Positions 8,414 to 16,112 of a stretch of DNA of 32,598 nt are shown piece by piece. The DNA comes from JASBRS01 sp964496495. GTDB taxonomy: Bacteria; Deinococcota; Deinococci; Deinococcales; Trueperaceae. Position 1 is the stretch's first letter. Each line of letters begins with the position of its first letter. A program made the translations under genes and the position numbers. The notes beneath the pieces were generated by a model, which saw only the letters and a program-made list of their open reading frames with translations, was not told the origin of the DNA and did no database searches. Location of the stretch: contig CAZBZU010000037.1 in the NCBI GenBank assembly GCA_964496495.1, positions 1 to 32,598 on the forward strand, in the 5' to 3' direction.

Positions 8414-8453
8414 GCGTTGGCGGGGGCGCGCACATGGCCGTCCCCGCCAACGC
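8414..8453 (-). promoter_or_regulatory. Intercistronic stem-loop after the binding-protein gene
   Basis: Arms 8414-8425 and 8442-8453 are perfectly complementary (12 bp, GCGTTGGCGGGG with CCCCGCCAACGC) with a 16-base loop. It sits between the stop of the binding-protein gene (8481) and the start of the first permease gene (8392). No T-run follows. Such elements commonly stabilise upstream message or partly terminate transcription, giving excess binding protein. Confidence 0.65.
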
Positions 8454-8480
8454 GTGTACGGCTGGAGTCAGCCCAAGCGA

Positions 8481-9296
8481 TCAGTAGCCCACCGTCTGGG
8501 GCTGCCAGTCCGACCCCATCCACTTCTTGTAGATGGCCGCGTACTCGCCATCCAGCTTGATCATGCGGAAGAACACGTCCAGGCTGTGCGAGAGGCTGTT
8601 GTCGCCGATGCGTACGGCGAAGCTGTAGGTCTGGGGCATGAAGGTGCCGGGAAGGACCCTGAGCTGGCTTTCGTGGCCCTTGAGCGCCGAGAGGTTGATC
8701 ACGAGCGAATCGTCGACGACCGCGTCGATCCTTCCCGTGAGCAGAGCCTGGGTGTAGTCGGCCAGCGTGTCGAACTGCAGCACCTTCGCCTTCGGGAAGT
8801 CCTTCTGGACGATGTCGACGTAAACGGAGCCCTTGGTTTCGCCGAAGGTCACGCTGCCGCTGTTCAGGTCGGCCTGGGTTTGGATGGACGAGTCCTTCTT
8901 GACGAGGAAGCTCGCGCCGGTGAACAACCAGGGGTCGATGAAGTCCATCTTCGCGGTGCGCGGAATGGTGGTGGTCACGTTCGCCGCAACGAGGTCGATC
9001 TTGCCGGTATCCAAGGCGGGGAACAGCCCTGCCCAGCGAATGTCCATCACTTTCGCCTTGACTCCGAGCTTCTGGGCGTAGAGGCGGACCAGGTCGGGGA
9101 CGAAGCCTTCCACGTCACCAGTCGTGGGGTCGACGAAAGAGAGTGGCCGGATGCTCGCGTCCGTACCGACGACAATCGTGCCGTTCTGCACGATCTTGTC
9201 GAGCGTCGTGGGGGTTGCCGCGTACACGAGCCCGGTGCCGGCAGCGGTCAGTCCGGCAGCGAGTACGAGGGTCTTCAATATGAGGTTGGCTCTCAT
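8481..9296 (-). CDS. Amino acid ABC importer, extracytoplasmic binding protein
   Basis: The 271-residue protein belongs to the family 3 (HisJ/GlnH) solute-binding proteins. Residues 1-26 form a Sec signal peptide ending VYA-A, without a lipobox cysteine, so it should be free in a periplasm. Family landmarks are GTIVVGTDASIRPLSF near the N-terminus, RWAGLFPALDTGKIDLVAA, the hinge segment MDFIDPWLFTG and LLTGRIDAVVDDS. An AAGGGA lies about 9 bases before the ATG. It follows the aminotransferase gene by 69 bases. The acidic pocket residue after the usual RPLSF segment suggests binding of an amino group compound, but the ligand cannot be named. Confidence 0.93.
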   Translation of the reverse strand: MRANLILKTLVLAAGLTAAGTGLVYAATPTTLDKIVQNGTIVVGTDASIRPLSFVDPTTGDVEGFVPDLVRLYAQKLGVKAKVMDIRWAGLFPALDTGKIDLVAANVTTTIPRTAKMDFIDPWLFTGASFLVKKDSSIQTQADLNSGSVTFGETKGSVYVDIVQKDFPKAKVLQFDTLADYTQALLTGRIDAVVDDSLVINLSALKGHESQLRVLPGTFMPQTYSFAVRIGDNSLSHSLDVFFRMIKLDGEYAAIYKKWMGSDWQPQTVGY

Positions 9297-9365
9297 GCGT
9301 CTAATCCCTTCGATCCATGCGATGACGCTAGAACGTCACACCTGTCAGTTCGCAGCCGCGTTGGC

Positions 9366-10568
9366 CTATGACCTGTGGTCCACCCCCCTCGCTGGCCTGC
9401 GGTCAGGGTGTGACCGCAGGCTTGTCAAGAAGCGGACGATTCCGGCCACTCCACGCTCGACCTCGTGGCGACTGGTGCAGAACGAGGCGCGGATGAAACT
9501 GCTTCCGGACGGGCCGAACGTCCGCCCGGGCGCGACGGCTACCCGCTCTGCCTCGAGGAGGGCCCTGGCGAACCGGCTGGAATCGAGGCCCGTCCCATCG
9601 ATGTCTATGAAGACGTAGAAAGAGCCGTGGGGCGTCACGAACCTGGCGCCACCGTCGGCAAGCGTCCGGACCGCGAGATCGCGGTTGCCCCTGTAGTAGT
9701 CGACCATGTCGGCGACGCTGTCTTGTGGCCCGGTGATGGCGGCCTCAGCAGCCTTCTGAGAGACGGAAGATGGGCACGAGATCAGCGCCTCGGACAGCTT
9801 CGTCAGCTCTTGGCAGGTCCGTGGATCGGCGAGCAGGTAGCCGAGCCGCCACCCGGTCATCGAGTATGTCTTGGAGAAGCTGTTGACCGTGATGACCCGT
9901 CCCTCGGTATCTAGCGATGCCAGAGGTACGTGCTCGCCCTCGTAGACGACCTTGTCGTAGACCTCGTCGGACACCACTCGAAGGTCGTGGTCGTGCGCGA
10001 ACCGCAACAGGGCTTCGAGGTCGTCGACGTTGAGCACCGTTCCGGTGGGGTTGCTGGGGGAGTTCACGACGAGGAGGTCGGTGTCGGAGGTGACCAGACG
10101 CTCCAGCTCTGCGATATCGGGCCTGAACCGGTTCTCCTGGTGGAGGGGGTAGTACAACGGCGTGGCGTTGGCAGTGATCGCCTGGAGCGTGTAGTTGGGC
10201 CAGCCCGGGTCCGGGATCATGATCCTGTGCCCCGGCCGTACGAAGGCGATGACTACCAGGGCAAGCGCGTAGACGCCTCCCACGGTGAGGACCAGGTTGT
10301 CGGCTGTCGGCTCGAGGGCCGGGTAATCGTGAGAGATCTTGGTCGCGATGCTCGCCCTCACCTCGGCAAGCCCGTGGTTCGGCGTGTATCTGGTGAAGCC
10401 GTTCTGGGCCGCGTCGAAGGCCGCCCTGGTGATGTGGTCTGGAGTGGGGAAGTGCGGCTGGCCCACTTCCAGGCGGGTTACGTCGGCGCTCATAGCCTCG
10501 ACGACGTCCATGATCTCTCGAATGCCCGATCGCGGCATGTGAACGAGGCGCTCGTTCATGGGCTTCAT
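9366..10568 (-). CDS. PLP-dependent class I/II aminotransferase
   Basis: The 400-residue fold type I aminotransferase would move an amino group between an amino acid and a 2-oxo acid. Lys233 in SFSKTYSMTGWR is the Schiff-base lysine. Asn173 (SPSNPTG), Asp201 and Tyr204 (SDEVYDK) and Arg241 bind PLP. Arg360 (SFIRASF) should bind the substrate carboxylate. Overall it resembles the aspartate aminotransferase subgroup with the YTPNHGLAEVR motif. Its ATG overlaps the lyase stop by 4 bases, so both are probably made together. The arrangement suggests that an imported amino acid is deaminated here and cleaved by the neighbouring lyase, or the reverse. The tail after residue 385 is extra and poorly conserved. 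Confidence 0.93.
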   Translation of the reverse strand: MKPMNERLVHMPRSGIREIMDVVEAMSADVTRLEVGQPHFPTPDHITRAAFDAAQNGFTRYTPNHGLAEVRASIATKISHDYPALEPTADNLVLTVGGVYALALVVIAFVRPGHRIMIPDPGWPNYTLQAITANATPLYYPLHQENRFRPDIAELERLVTSDTDLLVVNSPSNPTGTVLNVDDLEALLRFAHDHDLRVVSDEVYDKVVYEGEHVPLASLDTEGRVITVNSFSKTYSMTGWRLGYLLADPRTCQELTKLSEALISCPSSVSQKAAEAAITGPQDSVADMVDYYRGNRDLAVRTLADGGARFVTPHGSFYVFIDIDGTGLDSSRFARALLEAERVAVAPGRTFGPSGSSFIRASFCTSRHEVERGVAGIVRFLTSLRSHPDRRPARGVDHRS

Positions 10569-11530
10569 GGCAGCGCGCCCGCCTTCCCGAGGAGCGACTC
10601 CCAGCGGCTGCCTCTCAGGGCACGCTCGACCTGTGTGCGAAGCGAGCGCATGTCGGCTTCGGATCCGTGGATGAGCGGCGGGCGGACGCGTCCAACGGGA
10701 AAGCCTCTCCAGGCGAGGCCCTCCTTGATGCAGTCGATGCGACCCCCGAAGTTGATCGAGGCGAGCGCCCGAATTACCTGGTAGTCGTCACGAAGCTCTG
10801 CGGTCCGGCCGCGCAGGTGGGAGGCGAAGTAGTCGACGTAGAGCTCCGGGAAGACGCCCGATACCGCCGACACGATGCCGTCGCCGCCGACTCGCAGGAA
10901 GGGCAACGAGAGGGCGTCGTCCCCGATCAGAACCGAGAAGTCGACGGCGGCTCCGTCTCGCAACTCTATCCAGTGCAGCAGCGCCGCCATGTCGGCAAAC
11001 GAGTCCTTCATGCCGTGAATGTTGGCGTAGGATCCGACCAACCTGAGCACGAGCTCGCGCGAGAGAGGGTTTCCGGTTCTCTGGGGGATGTTGTAGAGGT
11101 AGACGGGAAGGGGATGGATTGCGGTGCAGAGCTGGCTGTAGTACGCATACAGCGCTTGCTCGTCGTACGCGAAGTAGTACGGCGCCGCTGCTGCAATGCC
11201 GTCGGCTCCGGCGCTCGCTGCGCGCTCCGCGAGATGTATCGCCTCGGACGTCGACGGTGCGCCGACCTGAGCGACGACTGGAATGCGGCCGGAGGCGCTT
11301 GCGACGCAGATCTCGACCGTCGCCGCCCTTTCCTCAGACGTCAGCAGAGGGAACTCGCCTGTCGTCCCCGTCACGAACAACCCGTGGACTCCCTTGTCCA
11401 CCAGGAACGAGCAGAGCCGCTCCAGCACAGCGACATCGACGGCGCCGTTCTCGCGGAACGGCGTCACCAAAGGGACGACGACGCCACTCAGCGTGGCAGG
11501 CTCGGACGTGTGCTCAGCTGTCCCTTCCAT
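10565..11530 (-). CDS. DHDPS/N-acetylneuraminate lyase family aldolase or dehydratase
   Basis: The 321-residue class I aldolase-fold enzyme forms a Schiff base through Lys175 (HGMKDS). It has GTTGEF with Thr56 and Thr57, Tyr118/Tyr119 (PYYF), Tyr146 and Arg151 (YNIPQRTG), so the catalytic residues of dihydrodipicolinate synthase are kept. The start at ATG 11530 follows AGAGGAGG by about 6-9 bases; an in-frame TTG lies at 11536. It overlaps the IclR gene by 17 bases and the aminotransferase gene by 4. A lysine-biosynthetic role is possible by motif. Its place in an IclR-led operon with an importer and an aminotransferase argues for catabolism, such as cleavage of a 4-hydroxy-2-oxo acid to pyruvate plus an aldehyde. 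Function within the family is not decided by sequence. Confidence 0.9.
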   Translation of the reverse strand: MEGTAEHTSEPATLSGVVVPLVTPFRENGAVDVAVLERLCSFLVDKGVHGLFVTGTTGEFPLLTSEERAATVEICVASASGRIPVVAQVGAPSTSEAIHLAERAASAGADGIAAAAPYYFAYDEQALYAYYSQLCTAIHPLPVYLYNIPQRTGNPLSRELVLRLVGSYANIHGMKDSFADMAALLHWIELRDGAAVDFSVLIGDDALSLPFLRVGGDGIVSAVSGVFPELYVDYFASHLRGRTAELRDDYQVIRALASINFGGRIDCIKEGLAWRGFPVGRVRPPLIHGSEADMRSLRTQVERALRGSRWESLLGKAGALP

Positions 11531-12380
11531 CGACAACCCCCTCCTCTGGCGCGACGTCGGTCGGTGCGAAGATCGGGCGATCGAAATACCGCGACACGGT
11601 GCTGCTGGCGTAGGTCACCTCCGAGGCGAGCTCCGCGACGCGCTCCTGCGAGAACGACAGGATGGGGCCGCTGACGCTGATGGCGCCGACGGTGTCGCCG
11701 GCACCCGACCTCACCGCCGCAGCCACACAGGCAACCATGGCGTTGTGCTCGCCATGGTCCGTGGCGTAGCCGCGCTCTCTGATGGCACGCAGCTCCTTCG
11801 CCAGGCCCTCTTCGGTAACGATGGTGTTCTCGGTGAACTTCGTTAGGCCTTGCGCCCTGACGATCCTCGACACCTCGTCGGCACTCATGTCCGCCAACAT
11901 GGCTTTGCCCAGCCCGGTGCAATGCATCGGGCCCACTCTGCCCACCGATGAGTAGCTGACGGCCCGCTTCGTAGGGTAGAGGGCTTCCAGGTACAGCACC
12001 TGTCCGTCCTGCGGGATGGCGAAGTAGACGACCTCACCGGTCTCGGTCAGGAGGTTCTCGAGGACTGCGAAGGCGTGGGGCGATATCCGAACGGCAGACT
12101 TGGCCACGTACCCGAGCTTGAAGACTTCGACGCCGAGCCTGTAGTTGTTGCCCGAAGGCTCGCGTTCCAGAAGGTGGTTCGATTCGAGCGTCTTGACCAG
12201 CGCATGGGCGGTGCTCTTTGGAATCCCGACCCTGCTTGCGATGTCGCTCAGGCTGCAGCTAGAGGCTCCTTCGCGGAAGCATCTCAGAATGTCGATGGCC
12301 TTCTGGACCGAGGTCACTCGCCCCCTGGCTGGTCGAGTCTTCGGGGATCTGTCGCCGGACTGATCAGGCTGACGCGCCAT
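11514..12380 (-). CDS. IclR-family transcriptional regulator
   Basis: The 288-residue regulator has an N-terminal winged helix-turn-helix (LSDIASRVGIPKSTAHALVKTLE, about residues 44-66) after a basic leader. A C-terminal IclR effector domain follows, with landmarks GEVVYFAIPQDGQVLYLE, HCTGLGKAMLA and a final AISVSGPI. It usually senses a small carboxylate or aromatic compound and represses or activates the adjacent catabolic operon. ATG 12380 is chosen because family homology begins soon after it and a GGCGG lies upstream; a longer open frame upstream is not protein-like. It is the first gene of the operon, so autoregulation with the importer is expected. The palindrome at 12401-12413 and the promoter at 12463-12491 lie directly upstream. 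Confidence 0.93.
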   Translation of the reverse strand: MARQPDQSGDRSPKTRPARGRVTSVQKAIDILRCFREGASSCSLSDIASRVGIPKSTAHALVKTLESNHLLEREPSGNNYRLGVEVFKLGYVAKSAVRISPHAFAVLENLLTETGEVVYFAIPQDGQVLYLEALYPTKRAVSYSSVGRVGPMHCTGLGKAMLADMSADEVSRIVRAQGLTKFTENTIVTEEGLAKELRAIRERGYATDHGEHNAMVACVAAAVRSGAGDTVGAISVSGPILSFSQERVAELASEVTYASSTVSRYFDRPIFAPTDVAPEEGVVDGRDS

Positions 12381-12400
12381 CAATACCGCCTTCTGAACGG

Positions 12401-12413
12401 CTATTCGGAATAG
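12401..12413. promoter_or_regulatory. Palindrome, candidate IclR operator
   Basis: CTATTC-G-GAATAG is a perfect 6+1+6 palindrome, 20 bases upstream of the IclR start codon and downstream of the predicted promoter. A related half pair ATTCGG/CCATTCC lies nearby at about 12435-12447. Short AT-edged palindromes of this kind are typical IclR-family sites, and binding here would block the operon's own transcript. Confidence 0.5.
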
Positions 12414-12462
12414 ACGTCGGTTATGCTGATCATGATTCGGCCATTCCGTACGCCTTGCGGCG

Positions 12463-12491
12463 AATTTACGACCGCCGTGGCCGTCTGTCAA
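12463..12491 (-). promoter_or_regulatory. Sigma-70-type promoter of the IclR operon
   Basis: On the minus strand TTGACA (12491-12486) is separated by exactly 17 bases from TAAATT (12468-12463). This is a near-consensus -35/-10 pair in a GC-rich background. Transcription would begin near 12455 and give a leader of about 75 bases before the IclR start. It is the best-matching promoter I could see in the window. Confidence 0.7.
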
Positions 12492-12661
12492 GGCGGCTGG
12501 CGGAGCTGGCCGTACAAAGCCAGCGGCATTCCGTTCTTGCGTCGAAACCGCACGTTGTAGTCGAGCGTGTCTGTGGGAAGTGCTGCCCGCCAATGACCGA
12601 TCGGCCGCTGGCTCACGCCCGGTAGCGCCCACCACGCCTTCGGCCTAGGCGGCCGCTGCGG

Positions 12662-13090
12662 TCAGGATCCCTGCAGGAGCGCCGATACGTGGCGGGCGGG
12701 CGGCGCACCGAACGTGCGCCGGAACTCGCGGCTGAACTGCGACGGGCTCTCGTAACCGACCTGGAAGGCGGCGCTGGCGGCATCGAGGCCCTCGTCCAGC
12801 ATCAGCGACCCGGCTTCGTCGAGGCGCAAGAGCTTCTGGAACTGCAGCGGGGTCACCGCCGTGACAGCCCGGAAGTGGCGGTGGAAGGTCGACTCGCTCA
12901 TGCCCGCGCCGGTCGCGAGACGCTCGATACGGACCGGCTCGCGGTAATGCGCCTTGAGGTACGCGATGGCGCGAGCGATGCCGTTGCGCTGGCTGCCCAC
13001 CAAGGCCACCTGCCTGAGCCGCTCTCCGAGATCGCTCGCCAAGAGCCTGAACAGCACCTCGCGTTCCTCGTCCGCCTCCTCCCAGAGGGA
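12662..13090 (-). pseudogene. AraC-family regulator, C-terminal fragment
   Basis: About 140 residues match the C-terminal end of an AraC-type regulator. The segment EREVLFRLLASDLGERLRQ leads into two helix-turn-helix units: IERLATGAGMSESTFHRHFR, then ASAAFQVGYESPSQFSREFRR with the closing TFGAPP. Normal members are near 300 residues with an N-terminal cupin domain. Here the frame stays open upstream, but after about 13090 it no longer resembles the family and instead reads as the antisense of a TetR tail. The gene has therefore lost its 5' half and start. An isolated DNA-binding domain could still be made from an internal start, but I see no ribosome binding site for one. Confidence 0.7.
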
Positions 13091-13252
13091 CGCGCCACGG
13101 GCGCCTTCAGGGAGGACCTCGACCCGGAGGTGACCGCCGCGCTGATCGCCAGCTTCTTCAAGGGCGTAGGGTTCCAGCTCGGCGCCTCGCCCGAGGCCGC
13201 GCGAGCCGCCGCCACGCAGCTCGAGCACTTCATCGTGGAGGTGGCCGCTTGA
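13090..13252 (+). pseudogene. TetR-family regulator, C-terminal fragment
   Basis: About 53 residues read like the ligand-domain tail of a TetR regulator: ATGAFREDLDPEVTAALIAS, then FFKGVGFQLG and a final helix QLEHFIVEVAA before a TGA. No helix-turn-helix N-terminus is present. The frame runs back into the antisense of the AraC fragment. The two fragments meet at roughly 13075-13100, which marks a deletion or rearrangement junction. The stop overlaps the TTG of the next fragment (TTGA), suggesting that these once formed a tight operon. Confidence 0.5.
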
Positions 13253-13467
13253 AGCTGGCGTTGCTCGGAGCCACGGGTGGACCGGGACGCCACATCCTCG
13301 ATCGGGCATCCGCCCGCGGGCACGACGTGACGGCGCTCGCGCGCACGCCAACGAGGCTCGACGGAGCGGCCGGCAAGGCGCGCGTCATCCAAGGGGACGC
13401 GCGGGACCCAGGCGCCATCGTGCGCGGCCCCGGGTTGGCGATGATGTTCCGTTTCGTCGCCTATTGA
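13249..13467 (+). pseudogene. NAD(P)-binding Rossmann (NmrA/epimerase-like) protein, N-terminal fragment
   Basis: A TTG start gives KLALLGATGGPGRHILDRAS, a textbook glycine-rich nucleotide-binding loop GATGGPG. It is followed by the RTPTRL strand end and QGDARDPGAI typical of atypical SDR/NmrA proteins. Resemblance stops after about 60 residues and the frame ends at 72, whereas intact members have 200 or more. The 3' part is deleted. A short-form protein is unlikely to fold into a full Rossmann domain. Confidence 0.6.
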
Positions 13468-13546
13468 GTGGAGCGTTCGCGCCGCGCCCGAAGACGAGGT
13501 GCCCGAACGCGGCACGGCGCGTCTGCACGAGCGAGGGAGTGAGACC

Positions 13547-13720
13547 GTGAGTGACGCACCGACGCGCAAGTTGTGGGCCCTGGTGGCCGTTTGCTTCGGC
13601 CTGGTCATGGCCCTGCTGGACATCACCATCGTCAACGTGGCGCTGCCGGCGATCCAGGCGACCTCCACGGCTCGTCGGGACGATGGCTCGATCGCGCGCC
13701 CGTCGCCTGGGACCCTGTAG
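13547..13720 (+). pseudogene. MFS (DHA2/EmrB type) transporter, N-terminal fragment
   Basis: A GTG at 13547 with GGGAG upstream begins a basic leader. It is followed by the first transmembrane helix of a drug:H+ antiporter, LVAVCFGLVMALLDITIVNV then ALPAIQ. After about 38 residues the sequence stops resembling the family and ends at 57 residues. Full members exceed 450. This fragment is distinct from the intact, oppositely oriented exporter at 13774-15498 (the helix 1 sequences differ), so it is not a simple inverted copy. Confidence 0.65.
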
Positions 13721-13773
13721 GCGGGGGAGCCTGCCTGGCTCCACGCCTTCCCTCCGGACGCGCCCTCAAGACC

Positions 13774-15498
13774 TCACGATCCGGCTGGCGGACCATCGAG
13801 GGGTGCCGGCCCCCCGCTGCCCGCGGGAGCGCCGCCGACCGCCGGACCGGTCGCCGGGAGAGGCGCGGGAGCCTCCGCCTCGTTGGCGGCCGTGCCTTGG
13901 GCCCGCGAGCGGATCGGCACCTCGCGAAGCAGCAGCGTGGTGGCGAAGGCGAGCAGGGCGGCGGCGACGCCGATCCAGATGGCGTTCGCCAGGGCCAGCG
14001 AGAAGGCCTGGTGGAAGCCCGAGACGAAGGCCTGCTGCAGCGCCGGCGGCACGCGCGCGGCGAGCTGGCCTATGCCGGCGGAAGGGCCGCTGCCGACCGA
14101 CGCGAGCTGGCCGATATCGAACCCGGCTGGCGGAGCCGAGGGCAGGACGGCCGCGGGCGCGCCGGCGTGGATCACCTGCGTGCGCAGCAGGCCCCAGGTG
14201 AGATGGTCCCGGAAGGCGGTGAAGATCACGCTCATGCCGATCGACACCCCGGCCTGCCGGAAGAGGGTGAGGTCGCTCATCGCCACGCCGGCCTCGTCTT
14301 CGGGCGCGGCGTTCTGCACGATGACCGCGAACACCGCCTGGGCCGGGCCGGCACCCAGGCCGATGAAGGCCATCCAGATCCAGGTGGTGGCGGTGGCGGT
14401 GTCGGCCTGAAGGTTGGTGAAGAGCGCCAGCCCCAGAGCCGAGACGAGCATCGCCCCGGAGATGAGCCAGCGGTAGCGGCCGGTGCGGCTCACGATCTGG
14501 CCGGAGACGATCGAGCTGAACATCATCCCCAGTAGGAAGGGGAACAGGTCGTAGCCGGAGGTGGTGGTGCTGGTGCCCTTGACGACCTGGAACCACAACG
14601 GCAGGAAGATGATGGCGGTGGCGAACCCGGTCGACTGGAACAGCAGGGCGATGAGGGAAACGGACACGGTGCGGTTGCGGAAGAGTGCCAGAGGGATGAT
14701 GGGGTCGGCCGCCCCCCGTTCGACGAAGATGAACGTGCCGAGTAGCGCTGCGCCCAGCGCCAGCGGGACCACCACGTTGGCTGCCGCCCACGAGCCGGTC
14801 TCCGCGTTGGTGAGGGCGAGCAAGATGGCGACGATGGCGCCGGTGAGGACCACCACGCCGGGGTAGTCGATGCGGCGCGCCAGCCCTCCGGGCCGGAACA
14901 TCGGCAACAGCCGGCCGATGATGTAGAGCGCCACCAGCCCGATCGGCAGGTTGACGTAGAAGATCCAGTGCCAGCTGAGGTGGTCGGTGAGGTAGCCGCC
15001 GACGAAGGGGCCGACGAGGAAGGCGATGCCGAAGACGGCGCCGAGCACGCCTTGCCACTTGCCGCGCTCGCGGGGCGGGAAGAGGTCGCCGATGACCGCC
15101 AGCGTGATGGGGAAGAGCGAGCCCGCGCCCAGCCCCTGGATGCCGCGGAAGACGATGAGCTGCCACATGCTGTGGCTGAGACCGGAGAGCGCCGACCCCA
15201 CCAGGAAGAGCGCGATGCCGGCCATGAACAGCGGCTTGCGGCCGAAGCGGTCGGAGAGCTTGCCGTAGATGGGCACGGTCGCCGTGCTGGTGACGAGGTA
15301 GGCGGTGACGACCCAGGTGTAGTAGTCGGCGCCCTGGAGGCTCGCCACGATGTGCGGCAGCACCGGCCCGACGATGGTCTGGTCGAGCGCGGCGAGGAAC
15401 ATGCCCAGCAGGGTGGCGATGAGGATCTCCGTGCGACGGCGGGGGCTCACGTCGAGGACCTGGCCGGACGAGGTCGCCGGCGTGGCGCCGCGCGTCAT
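13774..15498 (-). CDS. MFS drug exporter, DHA2 (EmrB/QacA) type
   Basis: The 574-residue inner membrane protein probably has 14 transmembrane helices and exports hydrophobic drugs against protons. Landmarks are helix 1 MFLAALDQTIVGPVLPHI, motif A GKLSDRFGRKP between helices 2 and 3, RGIQGLGAGSL, and motif C-like GPFVGGYLTDHLSWHWIFYV. The C-terminal 40 residues are an Ala/Pro/Gly-rich tail. The start ATG 15498 overlaps the TGA of the MarR gene by 4 bases, so the open frame upstream of it is not part of the gene. Pairing with a MarR repressor is the usual inducible multidrug-resistance arrangement. Substrate is unknown. Confidence 0.93.
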   Translation of the reverse strand: MTRGATPATSSGQVLDVSPRRRTEILIATLLGMFLAALDQTIVGPVLPHIVASLQGADYYTWVVTAYLVTSTATVPIYGKLSDRFGRKPLFMAGIALFLVGSALSGLSHSMWQLIVFRGIQGLGAGSLFPITLAVIGDLFPPRERGKWQGVLGAVFGIAFLVGPFVGGYLTDHLSWHWIFYVNLPIGLVALYIIGRLLPMFRPGGLARRIDYPGVVVLTGAIVAILLALTNAETGSWAAANVVVPLALGAALLGTFIFVERGAADPIIPLALFRNRTVSVSLIALLFQSTGFATAIIFLPLWFQVVKGTSTTTSGYDLFPFLLGMMFSSIVSGQIVSRTGRYRWLISGAMLVSALGLALFTNLQADTATATTWIWMAFIGLGAGPAQAVFAVIVQNAAPEDEAGVAMSDLTLFRQAGVSIGMSVIFTAFRDHLTWGLLRTQVIHAGAPAAVLPSAPPAGFDIGQLASVGSGPSAGIGQLAARVPPALQQAFVSGFHQAFSLALANAIWIGVAAALLAFATTLLLREVPIRSRAQGTAANEAEAPAPLPATGPAVGGAPAGSGGPAPLDGPPAGS

Positions 15499-16013
15499 GC
15501 GCGTGCCTCCGCCGCGTCGGCGCGCGCGTGAGGCTCGGGCCGGGTCCCGCTCGGCGCAACGGTGCGGGCGAGCTCGAAGAAGCGCTGCACGGCGTGCCAG
15601 AACGCGCTCCGTTCCTTGGCGGTCATCGCCTCCAGGACAGCTACCACGTGCCGCCGGCGGACGAACTGGAGCTCCGCCACCAGCTCCTCGCCGGCCCCGG
15701 TGAGCGCGACGTGGACGCGCCGCTTGTCGTCTCCGGGCGCCGGTTCCTTCGCCACCAGCCCTCGCTGAGCGAGCCGGCTGACCATGAACGACGCGTTGGG
15801 TTGGGCCACGCCCCGCAGCTCGGCGATGCGGCCGATCGTGGCGGGCCCTTGGACCTGCAGCACCAGCAGCAGGTGGAGCTGGTCGACGCTGAGGCCCTGG
15901 GTCCGCCAGCGGCGAACCATCTGGCAGCGGGCGCGCTTGGCCAGGCGCTCGAGCTCGCTGGCGATGCTTTCGGGGTCGGTCGCAAGGCGTTCCTCCGGCA
16001 AATTCATATGCAT
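15495..16013 (-). CDS. MarR-family transcriptional regulator
   Basis: The product is 172 residues from ATG 16013, or 170 from ATG 16007. It has the winged helix-turn-helix of MarR proteins: ATIGRIAELRGVAQPNASFM, then VSRLAQRGLVAKEPAPGDDKRRVHVALT with the conserved DxR wing. The dimerisation helices lie on both sides. It most likely represses its own gene and the coupled exporter at 13774-15498, releasing DNA on binding a phenolic or drug-like ligand. No Shine-Dalgarno sequence precedes either ATG. Both start codons lie inside or beside the inverted repeat at 16002-16030, so the transcript may be leaderless or nearly so. Confidence 0.92.
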   Translation of the reverse strand: MHMNLPEERLATDPESIASELERLAKRARCQMVRRWRTQGLSVDQLHLLLVLQVQGPATIGRIAELRGVAQPNASFMVSRLAQRGLVAKEPAPGDDKRRVHVALTGAGEELVAELQFVRRRHVVAVLEAMTAKERSAFWHAVQRFFELARTVAPSGTRPEPHARADAAEARA

Positions 16014-16030
16014 ACATTAGGCATATGAAT
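16002..16030. promoter_or_regulatory. MarR operator: 10-bp perfect inverted repeat
   Basis: ATTCATATGC (16002-16011) and GCATATGAAT (16021-16030) are perfectly inverted around 9 bases. The AT-rich repeat stands out sharply from its GC-rich surroundings and covers the MarR start codons. It is the expected size for two MarR half-sites and probably overlaps the promoter -10 region. Confidence 0.75.
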
Positions 16031-16112
16031 CGAAGCCGCCATGTCGCCAGGGAGGCCGTCTCGAGCGGGTGCGGGCCGTGTGTACCCTGGCCGTGCGCTT
16101 CCGGGTGACGGC

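Noticed and set aside
10565..11530. Assignment of the DHDPS-family protein as lysine-biosynthetic dapA
   Set aside because: Catalytic residues allow it, but the IclR-led operon with an importer and an aminotransferase speaks for catabolism, so only the family is named.
13547..15498. The MFS fragment at 13547-13720 as an inverted duplicate of the intact exporter next to it
   Set aside because: Their first helices differ in sequence (LVMALLDITIVNVALP against MFLAALDQTIVGPVLP), so they come from separate genes of the same family.
13774..16017. A 747-codon frame suggesting a fused MFS protein with a long N-terminal extension
   Set aside because: The part upstream of 15498 is the MarR gene read in another frame. 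The exporter starts at 15498 with a 4-base overlap to the MarR stop.
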